From Dermanyssus gallinae (lineage: Eukaryota > Arthropoda > Arachnida > Mesostigmata > Dermanyssidae), in the NCBI GenBank assembly GCA_003439945.1, contig QVRM01001745.1, positions 219,501-283,500 on the forward strand: a stretch of DNA of 64,000 nt, written 5' to 3'. Below are positions 12,506 through 25,391 of the stretch, in pieces. How positions within the stretch are numbered: position 1 is the stretch's first letter; each line of letters begins with the position of its first letter. The position numbers and the translations under genes were made by a program. The notes beneath the pieces were generated by a model. The model was not told the origin of the DNA and did no database searches. It was given only the letters and a program-made list of their open reading frames with translations.

Positions 12506-12991
12506 CGTACATGCCCTACAGTCACAAAAATACAAAATCGTACTCATTTGCGCTAAACGTATTGCTATCAGTATTTGCTCCTTACTTATAGAAACTTTGA
12601 CTTAGCCAATAAAAATTAATGCCAGAGAGCCTATTCACACTCACACATTATATTTGGACGAAACATTTGGTGATTGATCATAACACGCTGCCACAAACAT
12701 TTGTTGTTCTAAAAAATGTCCACATAAATGTGCATCAGTTTTGAAGCCAAGAATAACTTTGAACAATTAGACGCGAAAAGACTTATATTTCGGCGTTCTG
12801 TAGTAGAGTACCTAGAGCGTTTAATTAATAACGAGAATTTCTACGAGGTGGCGCTACAATGATTTTTTTGGCATATCACGGGCAACTAATACCCTTGACA
12901 CTACCTCACGGCACCAAGTTTCAGGCAAAATGGGCAATTATATTGCGTGTACGCAGATATTTGGACTGAGCATGTCAACACTTGTCGTGGG

Positions 12992-13760
12992 CATGGAGAA
13001 ACACGAATTGCGTGCCATGACTAAGCATTTTTAGTTCACGAAATGAACGTCTGCGTAAATCAAAGCCACAAGAGTGGGACGAAGTTTGCAGGAAATCTGT
13101 ACTAGTGCTGGCGATCATTTATTGTTGGAATAATGGATTGGCCGGACATAAATCAAATATGGGGCACTACGCCAAAAATGGTTGAAAACATCGGTCGACC
13201 GTACCGTCATGCAAGAAGTTGCCTGAAATAGGACACACATGCGAGAATATTGCGCCACAACGATTGGTGACCACGGTCAAGACTTGGATTCACTACTACA
13301 TGCGATTAGTGCACACGTGCAGATTATTCTACACTTTTAAATAAAATGGTTTGCATAAGAGCTACAAACAAAACGGTTGAGACTGGCGCGCAAAAACTCA
13401 TATTTTACCATGACAATACTCCCGGCTCTCGTTTACACCTTCACTATCGCAATGGCAAAATCGATCGAATTAGCGTTGTTACTCACCCACCACATTCTTC
13501 TGATTTGAGCCCTTGCGACACTTACCTCACATTTCTAAACCTCAAACATAGCTCGAATGAGAAATATCTTTTAGTTCGATGAAGAAGTCGTCGCTGAGAC
13601 ATCTTACTCGTCCAAAGACATAAAAAGTTAGAATACCGTTGGAAGCTTAATGAACGACACACGTCATTACCTAAGTTGGGGTGAGGGAAAGCACAGCCGC
13701 ACTGGAGAGAGCATGAATGCGGTTGGTTGGAAAAGCTGTTTTTAGGTAGCAACAATAGGG
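12992..13760 (+). pseudogene. Decayed mariner transposase
   Basis: Starting near an ATG at 12992 (MEKHELRAMTKHF), scattered frames show a KTWIHYY relic of the first catalytic block. One longer open frame (13346-13582) carries YHDNTPGS and HPPHSSDLSPCDTYL, which correspond to the second (HDN) and third (SPDL..CD) catalytic blocks of mariner DD34D transposases. A further FDEEVVAE fragment follows. The spacing between blocks one and two is far too short, so there is an internal deletion as well as many stops. I found no matching terminal repeats. Confidence 0.75.
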
Positions 13761-13769
13761 GTAGTTTGC

Positions 13770-16690
13770 CTTTGTGACATGGTCAGTAAACCTTTTCAGA
13801 GATAAGTTATTTTTGAATTAAGGAGTTCAAACGTGGTCGGACATTAATCAAAGAGAAGAAGCGCGCTCCGGACGTTTAGTTGTGGTCGCTACGGCAGACA
13901 TGGCGTATGCTTGCCCTCCAAGGTAGTAATACGGCTTTCAGGGGCTTTCTTGACGCTGATGCCAAACTTTTGCACGGGTTTATTTTCCGGCTGAAACGGG
14001 CCGTTTTACTATAGCGATACTATAGCAAGTACAGTGATAAATGAGGGCTAAATTTGGCTGCTTATCGATTACAGTCTACGTTATCCGTTGAAAGAACTTT
14101 ATTGTTAATGGAATAGGCAACAATTTTGTGTTTCTGGAATAATGTTATTCTTTGTCAAAATGTTTCGTTTTTTAAAGACATAAATTACCCTACACGCTTT
14201 TTACTATATACGCATATCAAAGGAGTACTTCCGTATTGTCTAATGTTAATAGTTCACTGATTTAAGAACTAAGAACAATTGGTTTTTACGTTTAGTTCCG
14301 TCAAACGTCCTTTAAAAACGCTAGTTCGCTCCGCTAATCCGCGACTTTAACTGCCGGTACATAGCCGTATATAAAGTAGATAAAGCGACTTCTCGCCGTT
14401 AGGGTTAGCCGCTGAGAGATATGTTCGCACTCTACCAAGGCTTGTAACTCAGCATTGGCACAATCTTCGGCTCAAGAAGTCGCAAAGCAACACGCAGTGA
14501 CAGTTTGTCGATGTGAAGGACACAGACAAATACATGGAAGATATTGCCGCTCAGCACTGGGATGTTCTGTTAAAATCGTGCCCATATAATGGTCCAAGCC
14601 TGAATTATGGAAAAAAGTTTGCGCATTACAAATTTTGATCTCCGCGGATAACCCCACGGCGAAACTTCAATGCTTTTGTTTTCCGTGTATTGATACTAAG
14701 ATAACAAGTTTTTTAAATTTGGGTAAACCTTAACATTGCGAGCTAAGTCAGTTTAGTGGGACGATTTGAGTCGACTAATAGGTAGGTGGCAGGAAGTTTT
14801 GTCTAAGCCCTTGGCACGATCGAGGAAGACTGCGTACAGATGAACCCCGCGTTTTGCACACCTGCTCAACTTCCGAACGTAGAACGCACACTGTGTACCT
14901 CGGCTCTTTCTGAACTAGAAATGCTGCAGCGGTGAGACTTTCTCGACAGTTGGAAGCAATCTTGCGATGATCGACTTTGCAAAGATCTTCTTAAATGTGC
15001 TTTCCAATGCGATGCTCAATAGAAATTCGGTTCATCCGCATTATCGAGGCGGTTCTCTTAGAAAAACAAGAATATTGCACGGTGCCAACTTGGGGTGCTC
15101 GCCTCGTCGACTATATGGCTGAAAGGTGAAGCAGACTTACTTTCAAGATTTTCTGAAGATTCTAGTGCTCGTAGTAGATCCCACCGGGACCACTGCTCTT
15201 CCGCTTTGGAATTTTCGCCACGACCATGCAGAATTTTCGCAACCTCCCCTTCTTTGTAAAGGAAATTCACGAGGTGCTGATCTAGGGCGAGCGGATACTC
15301 AATATCTTGCTCAAACGCCCCATCTGCATTGACTCGTGTTTATCTGAACATACGTGTATTTGCAGCAAACACAAGAACAAGCATCCCTAAAACGTTTTTG
15401 GATTTTAGAGAATATAGATCAGAAGTTTGATGGCGCTCTTTCTGCTGTTACAAATGCGCATGAATTGATCACGGTCATTTGTGCCGTGGAGTCCTCTATA
15501 TTGCAGTCTTGCACGCTTTCCGTCAGTACAGGTAGAGTTAGTTCGACAGTTGAAGTCACCGGCCGCAATTGTGGGTTACTGCAAATCAAGATCCGCTATT
15601 CCCGCACAAATGGCATCGCCAATATCAACATGATCACAGTAAGGTGGCATGTAGACATATCCAAGATGGAAACTACCGGAGGCGATCGTTAGCCAATACT
15701 TCCTTCTACATACACACTGTATGCAAGGCAGATATTGCTGTAGGCAAGCGGAAATCCCTGGTACTGGTCTGCTGTTATTTCTGGTTCAACTGTAATGCTA
15801 TCGGTGTGTCCAGCACCAGTCTGGCCGCTTCTGCTGTGGTGCGGGTACCGCGGGCAGATGCATCTTACTCTTGCTGTTCTCCGGTGCAGTCTGCTAAATC
15901 ATTGTCTGCTGTGGTACCTCCACTAACTTCAGCGCTGTTCTGGAGTATACTGCAATTGATGCAAAATGTGTCAAGTCGCGACGTGACTGATTCGCTGCAG
16001 GACCGCAGTTGCTGTTCAGGTTCAGGCAGTTCGGGGGTAACACTGACTCCCTTTCCAGAGCCTCTCCTCATGATGTGCGGGAATTATGCGTGCTACGGAC
16101 ATCTTCCTTGCAAATAGGAAGCTGATCAGATTGTAAACTTACTTTAATAACGGTTCCGTTGACCGTTAATCATGGGAGGTAAGGCTTATAATATATATTG
16201 TATAGCAACGATTTTATATTGTCACATTGACTTGGTTTATTCGAGGACTGTCACGACTTATTTCTAGCATGGACAAGTGACTGCCACCAACTTCGGACCA
16301 GCTGGTTAACGCCCTGGTCCTTGTTAATTAAAGGGTAATGATCAGGTGCCTGCTGTCTTGAATAGACATATAATTTTTTTCCTGAGCTGGTCAATGTTGA
16401 CTGTCCACTAGTGCTTAGTAGGGCGACTGGGTCTGAGAAGGCTGAATTAATCTCCTCGGCGACTTCCAAAGTTTGGCGACTTCCTGATGCCATATGGGCG
16501 GGCGAAGTGGTATAAATTGCAATTTTTAATAAATTACAGTAGGCGAGTCAGGGGTAGGTCTATGCACGAAGTGCCACTACCTATACAAAGTATATAATCC
16601 GACATAGTTATAACAACTAGACCATCTGCCGCTGACTATCGAGAAGGGCTTGGCAAATGCCACGAATGAATGTCCGATCCAGAATTTGGT
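13770..16690. other. Non-coding stretch
   Basis: No assignable gene or element. Open frames of 112 and 182 codons at 15354-15692 and 15569-16117 overlap in different frames and show no convincing domain. Confidence 0.4.
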
Positions 16691-17108
16691 TAATTAAAAA
16701 CACATTCTAAAAATCTTAATTGAAGCGTTCGGGCTACAATCGCGCGAATAGAAGCCCCCGGTCTTAAACTTGTTGTTTAAGATAACAAGGAAGGACATCG
16801 CTTGTCCAGCGGCTCTTGATAATTTCCGCGACTCTGCGGTTGCAGTTGACCTGAGCCTAAAACCCTTCGGTGTTGTAGAACTTGGCCGTTTGAGAGCCCG
16901 ACGAGAGATTTTATCCCTCATCTTTTGATTCCTGCAGGATACTAGTGTGAAACCCTGCGCCTTCGCTTTAATACATTTCCCAAACCGCAAGTAGAAACTC
17001 TTGGTTGTAACGAGCTCATCATGCAGCAGCAGTAAAGGCTTATACATTACGACCTCTTGCTGGTGGAGACTAAGGTTCGCCTTGGGATGGCGCAAAAGGA
17101 TCAACTTA

Positions 17109-18193
17109 TTAGTTAAGTCAAAAAGTTTGTCGGCTTTTTTACCCGATTTTAAAGAGCCTTGTTTATGCAGACAACAGTATTTTTATTCAATGATATATTG
17201 ACCGTTTTGTTCGATAACCTTCGCCCATCGCCTCGGTAGATCCATGATTCCTTTCTCCCAGAACGTCTTGTCCTTCTCGTCGAAATACTGAGTGAGGTGA
17301 TTTTTTATAGCCTCCAAAGATTCAAATGTTGTGCCATCAAGAGAGTTCTGGAGAGACCTGAACAAGTGATAATCAGATGGTGCGAGGTCGGGACTATAAG
17401 CTGGGTGCGGCAGCACATCCCAGTCAAACTCCGCCAATTTTTGCCGGGTGGCCAAACTTTTGTGTGGTGTCGCCTTATCATGTTGAAAAGTGACGCCCCA
17501 CCTGTTTGACAATTCCGGGCGCTTCGTTGCTACTGCAGCCTTCAAATCTTCGAGTTGTCTGCAGTAGACGACGGAGTTGATTGTCTGACCCATTGGAAGC
17601 AGCTCAAAATACACGACGCCCTTACAGTACCTTCAAGCTGCCTATCATTGAGGTCGTGTGGTAGCCAGATATTCCGCTTGCGCGAGAAACCTGCATCATG
17701 GAGGCGATTCCAAACGGTTCCGTGGGAGACTCCCGTTACATCTTCAATTTCTTTTATGGTCAAACCTGGGTTCGAAGTAACCAGGCTTATGACTTCGTCG
17801 GTCTCCACAACATTGGGTCGTCCTGACCTCGGTTCATCTTCGAGATTGAAGTTTCCAGCTTTGAAACGGGCGAATCGCTTTTCGACTGTGGATTTGTGTA
17901 CTGCGTTTTCGCCGTAGACTGCACATATCCTCCGGGTTGTTTGCGCTGCACTTATGCCTTCACGGTAGGAGAACAACATACTGTGTCGAAAATGCGTATT
18001 TTTGTCCTCCATTGCAAACAGCTGCCAATTCCGCAAACGAAACGGTAAAGTTGGAACCGGTATGCCGTCGCGCCGCCACGGGTCTGCTCCTGAATGTAAA
18101 CACCCAGCCGCACTCTCAGGCGGCCCTGCTGCAGAGCGCGGAAATTTCAAAAATGTGGTCCCAGAAAGCCGACGAACTTTTTGACTTACCTAA
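17109..18193 (-). mobile_element. Mariner element, internally deleted, with both terminal repeats
   Basis: The element is 1085 bp, bounded by TA duplicates at 17107-17108 and 18194-18195. The 30-bp terminal inverted repeats begin TTAG(T/G)TAAGTCAAAAAG and match at 27 of 30 positions. Transposition needs these ends, and mariner always duplicates a TA target. Known mariners are about 1.3 kb, so about 0.2 kb is missing. The loss falls inside the transposase gene (see 17183-18012). Confidence 0.93.
17183..18012 (-). pseudogene. Mariner DD34D transposase with internal deletion
   Basis: The start is an ATG at 18012 (MEDKNTHFRHS). The first part keeps the bipartite helix-turn-helix DNA-binding region, with NLEDEPRSGRP and SHGTVWNRLHDAGF, and the WLPHDL linker motif. 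At about 17625 the sequence jumps out of frame to VVYFELLPMGQTIN. Some 70-80 residues normally in between are gone, including the first catalytic aspartate. The second aspartate (HDKATPH, about 17478) and third (SPDLAPSD, about 17373) remain, with exactly 34 residues between them. The C-terminus ends normally at QNGQYIIE and a TAA stop. It is closest in style to cecropia- or nematode-type mariners. It cannot make active enzyme but could be mobilised in trans. Confidence 0.92.
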
Positions 18194-18699
18194 TAATTTG
18201 GTCCATCACTACCTCTGAAGGGTCGAGGTCCAAGGGTGCAAAGGATCCCCGGCAAAGAGCGGCCTTGATATTGTGGGCCGTCAACAAGGTCGAATACGAT
18301 GAGCCTCTGAAGGAAAGGACTATTAAGGCATGCGTTTGCTGTGCCATCCAGGAGGGTGCAACGTGCCAGGTTGGATCTACCCTTCCCAAAATTATTCTCT
18401 TGAATTATTAGTGGCATAGGAGCAATTGCAGCGAGCTCGCCACGGTGAATTAATGGCGCTCTCTTGGCCTTCTGGCCTTTTATCTTTCCGGCAATATCTT
18501 TATCGGTGGTTGTATGCTTCCTACGGTAAATGACAATTTGAGCAGTTCTTCGCTAAGGGTTTTGACCGCGTGGAGGCGTTGATTCATTTCCAGCATGTTT
18601 TTTGGTACAAGGGCTGTCTGCGCCCGTGAATGCAGCTTGTCTGACACTTTGCGGCCGCAACGTCAAGTTCGTCTTCTTGCCAAGCAAGAATATACTTTC

Positions 18700-21120
18700 T
18701 CGTTTCTCTACAAAGAGTTCCGCTTATAAAGACTAAAGGTTAAGCCCCGACCGATCTGGGTTAAGCCAGGCGTTATTGTGTTTCCATATCAGTCCTGTCC
18801 TCTGATTGGCAGCAGGCGTTAAGTACATACTCAACCGCTGCATGCGGTTGTTTAAGATGGCACTTAGCACGTGACTTTGCTCCCGTTATGTTCATCATTT
18901 CGACGTCACCATCACAGGAGGCGTTTTTACAAACGTGCCTGCCGTAACCACCGCCAGCGTTTACAGGTAAAGTGGCTTTGCATCTACCTGGCTGCGTAAT
19001 ATGGTTATGTGTAATGGTCGACGTCTGCACGTATTAGACGTGCTTAGTTATCCTGCCCGCCACAAATAAACGCGCTTTAAGAACCTCTTGCTCTGGTTGC
19101 AAGAGGTTCTTGCAACCAGAAGAAAGAAAAAACTTCTTGCGGAGCAGAAGAGAGTGCAGGCCAAGCAAACAACAGCCGTGATGTCGTTGCATTAAGTGAT
19201 AACATGTGCCATTATGCATTCAGATGAATCCCACACTTCATGCAGTTGGTGTCAATTTTCGGCTTAGATAGAAGCCTGCGGCTTCATATACGTAGAATGC
19301 TTGTTCGGCACAGAGACAGCACAGCCTAGTCTCGGGTCTTATCCTACAGGTGTTCCTGTGCTCCGTGATCCCTCTCGTGGTCTCGGTATTGAGCGAGGCT
19401 AAGCTTCACGTCTAGGGAACTGTCAGGCATATTCCTTTACCAACTTCTCAATCTGCACATTGACATGACTATAGCGAAATAGCATATTTCACTTTGAGCT
19501 TTTCGGGCTCTAAGATAAATCAACCCCTCGTTGCCTAAATCGCAGGCAGCTATATTACTGGGTACCTCACACGACCAGACGTATCTTGAGGTGTCTTTAG
19601 CTCGCTTACCACAGCCTTGAGATTACGGCAACTACATTTACATAGGTAGGCTGGTATCGCTACCGTCTTCAGGAAAACCTTTAAAATTTCTAAAAAAAAT
19701 CACAAAGGCTCTGCGTGTGCAAGTGCATTCGCTATTTGGCTCTAGACAGCCTCCTACTTGCCTATACAATAATTTAGATCAGACAACTCGATGTCGAGCT
19801 ATTTGTATATGTTCGCTAGCGGCAAAGACTGCTATTACCAGATATTTGTCTAGAAACACCACTATTGCATCCTTCCTTGGGTTATGTTAGGCACCTCCCC
19901 GGCGGAAGCCCACCTTTGTCTCTGCATAATCTGGGGTACACTTACTCTGTGCGAGAAGTACTTTGTTATCGGTATGCAGCATCCTCGGTAGTTCATTTGT
20001 TTCTTGAGTTCTTGACCCCCAATTGGGCTTCCCACATTTTTGCTCTGCATATTCGATTATAGTCAGCTGAACTGTCGAGAAATGCACATATCATTTCACA
20101 GTCATGTGCTTTTGATAGAAGGATGGCACCAGCGAGGATACATGTGCTATTTTTCTCTCGCTGTTAACGTCTAAAATACGATTGCAATTTACCCATTATT
20201 TTGTTTCTTCCACCTGTTCACTGATTTTATATCACAAGAGTTTCGAGAAATCATGGTGTAGTACAAGCGTCACCGTTACTTGGCGGAATGTCACCATATC
20301 GTGTTCATTTGACCGAATTCGTTTCTCAATCATAGACAGTCCATATCTCCAATCGGCCAGAAACTCATCTTCTCTATGCAAGATCCTGTTGAATAGAATG
20401 TGCCAATGACCATGCTCTCATAGATCTTTCAAAACAATTCCAGGTATTCAATTCATACCTCACGCTGTGCTTTTTTGGATGATTGTTAGAGAACATCGTC
20501 TATGAATAAGGAACTAACATCCTATGGTCTTGATAGGTTAATAGCCTGACGTGTTCCGTTTATTGGTATACATTTATTCGCATTAATTTGCTGTTGATAG
20601 AGGATAATACCGTCTATACTGATAAGATATGTTCTCATGTGATCCTGAAGGGCCACGTCTCCACTACCGTATTTAACATAACATAAAATCACTTTTATTG
20701 TTACATAAAAGGGTGTGTGGTACAATCATCATGGTCACACATGCACCGTTATCAATACAAGCACTTCTGAAAAAGAAAACGTGACTAATCGCCAAACAGT
20801 CGAGTGCTATTTGGAGTGATTGATCGTTGACTCTTTAGGTTATTGGAGCGTACATCAAATAGGTGCCCTAGCAAGTCACGTTAGCGTAATTGACGTAGAG
20901 CAGGTTGCCTTGCATAAAAAGTGAGTCAATACTAGGAACAACGTCATCTAACACGCGTTGAGGGCGTCTAATCCGCAGGCGTCTTAGGAACGTGTCTTGG
21001 ACGCCTTCCACTAATTTAATTTAATTTACCATTATTATTCTAATGATTATTTACTTGTATGTATTTATATATGTATTCAAACAGATACGGCTGAGAGAGC
21101 AATATGTAAGTTTGGGAACA
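18700..21120. other. Non-coding stretch
   Basis: Apart from the overlapping hairpins at 19079-19120, I see no gene or element that I can support. Confidence 0.45.
19079..19120. repeat. Overlapping alternative hairpins
   Basis: Arms 19079-19091 and 19099-19111 (13 bp, perfect) and arms 19092-19104 and 19108-19120 (13 bp, perfect) overlap, so the two hairpins exclude each other. Confidence 0.85.
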
Positions 21121-21129
21121 ACAAAATAT

Positions 21130-21835
21130 TTAAAAAGGCGAATGTACACATGAAGAATCGTTAAAACAAAACAGCGGAACATTGTAAAGGCTAAAATTAA
21201 GATTAGGCGTAATATATATGCCTAGGTCCCGTGTATAAAAGAGAGTCGGTAAAATTCGGTCGTTAATTTTATAGTCAAAGTCAAGTGCACCATATTTCAG
21301 GACAACGCATTTGGAGTGTGAGAGAATCATGTTATTTTCAGAACACCATCGAGCATTGTTGTCGACAGCTGACTGCAGAACAGCATGGAAGTCACTAGAG
21401 CAAACAGGATACCAAAGTTTTAACTCGAAAGTGACGGTCGCTCAAAAATGCCTTCACTCATTGCATTGTCCATGTGTGGATACCTAGATGTTCTAATTTG
21501 CCAGAAGAGAATCCAGACGAGAGTGATCTGCTCTGCCAAACGCGCTCTTTTGGTCAAAATAAAAGCAGTGAAACGTTCTTTGAGCATTTATTAACATAGC
21601 CCAGTCCTGGGTCATCTTCAAAAGCTGTGTACCTGTACAGCGGTGGGTGGCGAAGCCATGATGGACAGGGTCAAGTAAGCAGTTTAAGATAAGGAACTTA
21701 TTTAAGTGGTTAACTAAAAGTTTAACCAAACCGATTACCTGGCGAGTGCTCCGCTGAAGTCGATTCGCAACCCTCCAAGAGCGATAATATTCTTCATGGC
21801 TTCGCGGACTTAGCACGTACTCGCAAACCATTCGT
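21130..21835 (-). pseudogene. CR1/Jockey-type LINE reverse transcriptase fragment
   Basis: On the minus strand, 21831-21493 reads HGFATHRCTGTQLLKMTQDWA and then CFYFDQKSAFGRADHSRLDSLLA. This corresponds to the QxGFRxGRST and YxDxxKAFDxVxHxxL blocks of LINE reverse transcriptases. Downstream, 21330-21130 reads KCVVLKYGALDF and RDLGIYITPNLNFS, the segment that normally follows the active site. The active-site YADD block between them is missing or destroyed. It is a short, old, 5'- and 3'-truncated copy. Confidence 0.7.
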
Positions 21836-22116
21836 TCGCGCGCACTCCACCAGAGCTTTCCTCACAGCTGTGCGAAACCTTTTCTAACGTGCTCAATATA
21901 CAGTCGCCAAATCCCCCTACAAAACTCAAAGGCGACTCAACGCCAACGGCGAACTAAAGAACAAAGCGAACGACTGGCTCTTGTCACAGTCGCACAATTT
22001 CCGGGAACACGGAATCCTTCGATTCGTGAAACAGTGGGTTTATTGGGCTCAGGTCTTTGGTGATTACTTTTGAATAAAGACTTCAAATATAGGCACAGTG
22101 TCGTTTGAATCCAGCG

Positions 22117-22124
22117 TATATATC

Positions 22125-22184
<60 letters not shown>
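22117..22184. repeat. (TA)n array
   Basis: About 30 TA units with few interruptions. Confidence 0.95.
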
Positions 22185-22186
<2 letters not shown>

Positions 22187-23117
22187 CCACATCGTATATA
22201 TTCGTCACTGGTAGACACCCCGAAGGACGCAAACGACTGGCAGGCCGCCCGCACATACGCACAACCGAGTCAGCTGAAAACGTCAACCTGGTGAGCAGAA
22301 CATACAACCACCCTACGTCGTATGTGGACAGCAGCACCTATCAATCCGTGAATCCACTCTAACAGAGAACGACGTCAACAACGACGACGACGAAGACGAC
22401 GAAGACAAGAGGATTTCCATAATCATACGCTAGAAGTAGGCCGGCCCACGACCTAACCGGTGGTCCACTCTGATCCTAGCAAATTCTGTCAGATCCCAGA
22501 GGGCCACAGACACCCAAAGAACGTTTGCAGCAGCAGCAACAACAACAACAACAACAACAAAAAAAACGGCGAATTCCTATCGCTACGTGGAAATGCCAAC
22601 CAGCGCATTACGAGCATGAGAACAGAGAGACGTGTCTAGAATGCTTCATGATGGATTTATTTCTTTCGTTACTTCCCTATATATCTATATACATATGTGT
22701 GTGTACAGGGTGCCAGGAATTTTTTTTTGGAAAAGCAATTTAGGGAATTGTAGACCTCGTTAAAAGAAATTCTAATGGAGCGTGGTCTCTGAGAACTCTT
22801 GTTTTGGAGTGAGAGTGAAATTTCTAGAATCTGTGACACTGGTGTTCGTGCCCGAGATTAGAGCAAAAAATATGCAAACTAAGCAAACCGTCGTGTTTGT
22901 GAGAAAATGCTACTTCCCCTGGAGGTTATACGGCGCCAGCTAGAAGATGCGACATAGTCGTGTAGAAGATAATTCGCACAAATTTGGTAGCAAACTATTC
23001 GCCATGAAATGCGCATTTGCCTGCACGTGCTAATCTTAAGCGCTATGAGAGGATGCAGCGATATTATTATGTTTTGATGAGCTCTACAATATCCTATATT
23101 GCTTTTGAAAAAACAAA

Positions 23118-23165
23118 TGTAAGAAAACACAATACATTGTGTTTTCTTACAATTGTTTTCTTACA
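23118..23165. repeat. Hairpin with an extra half-arm
   Basis: Arms 23118-23133 and 23136-23151 are a perfect 16-bp inverted repeat with a 2-nt loop. The right arm is then partly repeated at 23152-23165. Confidence 0.85.
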
Positions 23166-23599
23166 TCTCGACTTACAGCACCGTGGTAGACATAGGCGTC
23201 ACAGTCGGTCCCACGACGTAAAGATGTCTGATTCATACACATTAGTATCCGCTATCAAATGTAATTTTACATACAAATATAAATGTAGAGACGTATTTGC
23301 ACATCGTGCGCATAGTGTATTCGCGTAGCCGCTCTCCTTATATATACTATTCTCTCTTTCTACAGGTTCAATGCTGATGAAAATGATAGGATCTATGAGT
23401 GGAGGCAGATACATATATACTAATATCCACTGAATAGGATGGAGCTCACTAATCGTAAAGGTCTATATTCCGCCAGGATCGTCCTCGCGACTCCACGTGT
23501 CGGCACCGATGTGCCGTCTCCACACCATGCCCCGTCTATGTAGATGGATTGACCAATAGGTAACCAATAAATCAATTAAATCGCGTACTTTGTAGATAT

Positions 23600-24190
23600 A
23601 TTTTATTTTTCGATCTAGTATAATTGGAGCTTTACGCGCTTAGACCAGCGGGGTTGCAACGTTTTGATTTGGACAAGCGTTTGTTTTTCCCGAGCCAGGG
23701 TTTGACGTTTGAAATAAGGAAAGTCACAAATGGCCAAATTGGGAGAATTAGGTGCATAAGGTAGCAATTCTAATGTGTGCAATATTGCCACTGTGGCAGT
23801 AGATGTATGTATAAGACGGCGCGCTGTCACAGTAAAATAGGACGTTTCGCGCACAAATGTAGGCCATTTCCTTTACACCTCTTTGTGCATATTTCTTGAG
23901 ATGCCCAAAAAGAATGACCATTATCTTTCCGGCCGGCAAAACGGTTTTCGCCTTTTCCGCACACATTCACCAGACGCTGTCCGACCACTGCTTTGACACA
24001 GATGTGCTGTGGTGGATCATTGTCTTCGTACCACCGCGAAATATTCACTTGTATATGTTTCTGATCGACGGTCATCTCATGCGCTTTCATTCGGCGATCT
24101 TCCACGACGATTCGATGGATGTTTGCAACGGTAGTGACACTAACTGACCGTCCAGGCGCGCCTTTTGAAGTCATTCCTTCATTTGACTTG
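23600..24190 (-). pseudogene. Decayed mariner transposase, third copy
   Basis: On the minus strand the frames give GRSVSVTTVANIHRIVVEDRR (second part of the DNA-binding region). Later comes FYCDSAPSYT, matching the HDNAPxH block, and then LLPYAPNSPNLAICDFPYFK, matching the third catalytic block HPPYSPDLxxxDFxxF. Several frameshifts and substitutions, including SPN in place of SPD, show the gene is dead. Internal sequence between the blocks is shortened. No clear terminal repeats were found. Confidence 0.75.
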
Positions 24191-24194
24191 CGAA

Positions 24195-25356
24195 TTTTTT
24201 TTTCGTTTTGCTGAAATTAAAATATTTAAGCACAATACAAAACCCGTGCGTGTTTGTGCTTACGCCAAGTGCTAACATGTGCAGTTCAAATGTCTGCCAC
24301 GTCTAATCTAAACGTCGCTTTTGCCTGAAACGTGAGAACGTAAAGAGAGCTAATTCCCAGTCAAACACAACAAGGATCATTGAGGTACCATCTCGTGAAA
24401 ATGCGGGTCACTTATTGAACAATCTACGTAAATGCTCGCAACAACCCCTGTACAGAAAAGTAACTATTGGATTTTATTTAACGACTTTGGCACATAACAA
24501 TAGACCTGAGTTTACTGCCACGACGGAGTGTCGGGTGGTAGTACGAAGCGTTAATACCAAGAGTTAAGGGTTCCATTCTGGCAAGACACCGTCAAAGCCA
24601 TCTTTCTTAGGATTGGCAGTCTCAGTTCAAAGTAGATACCTTAACATAGTTAAAGTAGTTAATATATAGGGCAAATGCTGCACAATAAAACCTCATTAAG
24701 TGACAATCCCAAGCATGGTTTACGCAGGATGCGTTTAGGTGCTTAGAGTGTGTGCAGCCATAAAACAAGTAATAAATAAGATTGGAATGGTAATAAATAA
24801 ATAACAGGGCAACAGCGCGATGTACCAGCAAAATCTGAGATTGAGATCGGAAAAAAACGATTTGTGTTGGTCTTACGCAACAACAAGTAGGTTATCAGTG
24901 TGTGTGGGTGTGTGTTTACCGTCGTTGTTGTTGTAGCTATCTTAATTTTTGCTGTTGTCATTTAAGCTGCTATACATACAATGAGAACGTAGGAAAAAGA
25001 CGAAAAAAACACACCTCTAGCATTTGCGTGAATAATACTTCAAATGTTTATTATGATCATACCTGTTTCGGCGGTGTTACAGTATCACAGCGACAATACA
25101 CAAGTGTCATCACAAAGTAAAAGATGCCCCCTCTTTCTTTTCTGCTTCCTCCGTACAAAAAAAGGGCCACTAACTTTGCGGAGTTTTGCTCTACAATAAT
25201 AAAAACAAGAAAAAAATCTGCAGTATCATCAAACAGAAACCCGCCGTTCAACAAAAACAATTCGCCAAAGGTAAACAACCCAAGCCTATTAAAAAATTGA
25301 CTCTAATTACTAAAGTTATGAAACATCAGAGTCATAAGGGCTTTTAAATTTGTTCC

Positions 25357-25391
<35 letters not shown>

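Larger units (their letters stand above)
16694..18690 (-). pseudogene. Decayed coding region of unknown type, interrupted by mariner
   Basis: On the minus strand a frame is open from about 18407 to 18196. It resumes in the same frame from 17106 to 16694 if the mariner at 17109-18193 and one TA duplicate are removed, giving about 210 continuous codons. Recognisable stretches include LGRVDPTWHVAPSW, SYSTLLTAHNIKAAL, SEVVMDQI, then HPKANLSLHQQEVV. Further upstream (about 18645-18480) another frame, SDKLHSRAQTALVPKNMLEM, suggests the coding region was longer and is now frameshifted. I do not recognise the product; it could be another transposable element or a host pseudogene. Confidence 0.5.

Noticed and set aside
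15354..15692. Possible BEL/Pao-type polyprotein piece (LKRFWILE)
   Set aside because: One short motif only; the expected protease and reverse-transcriptase blocks are not nearby.
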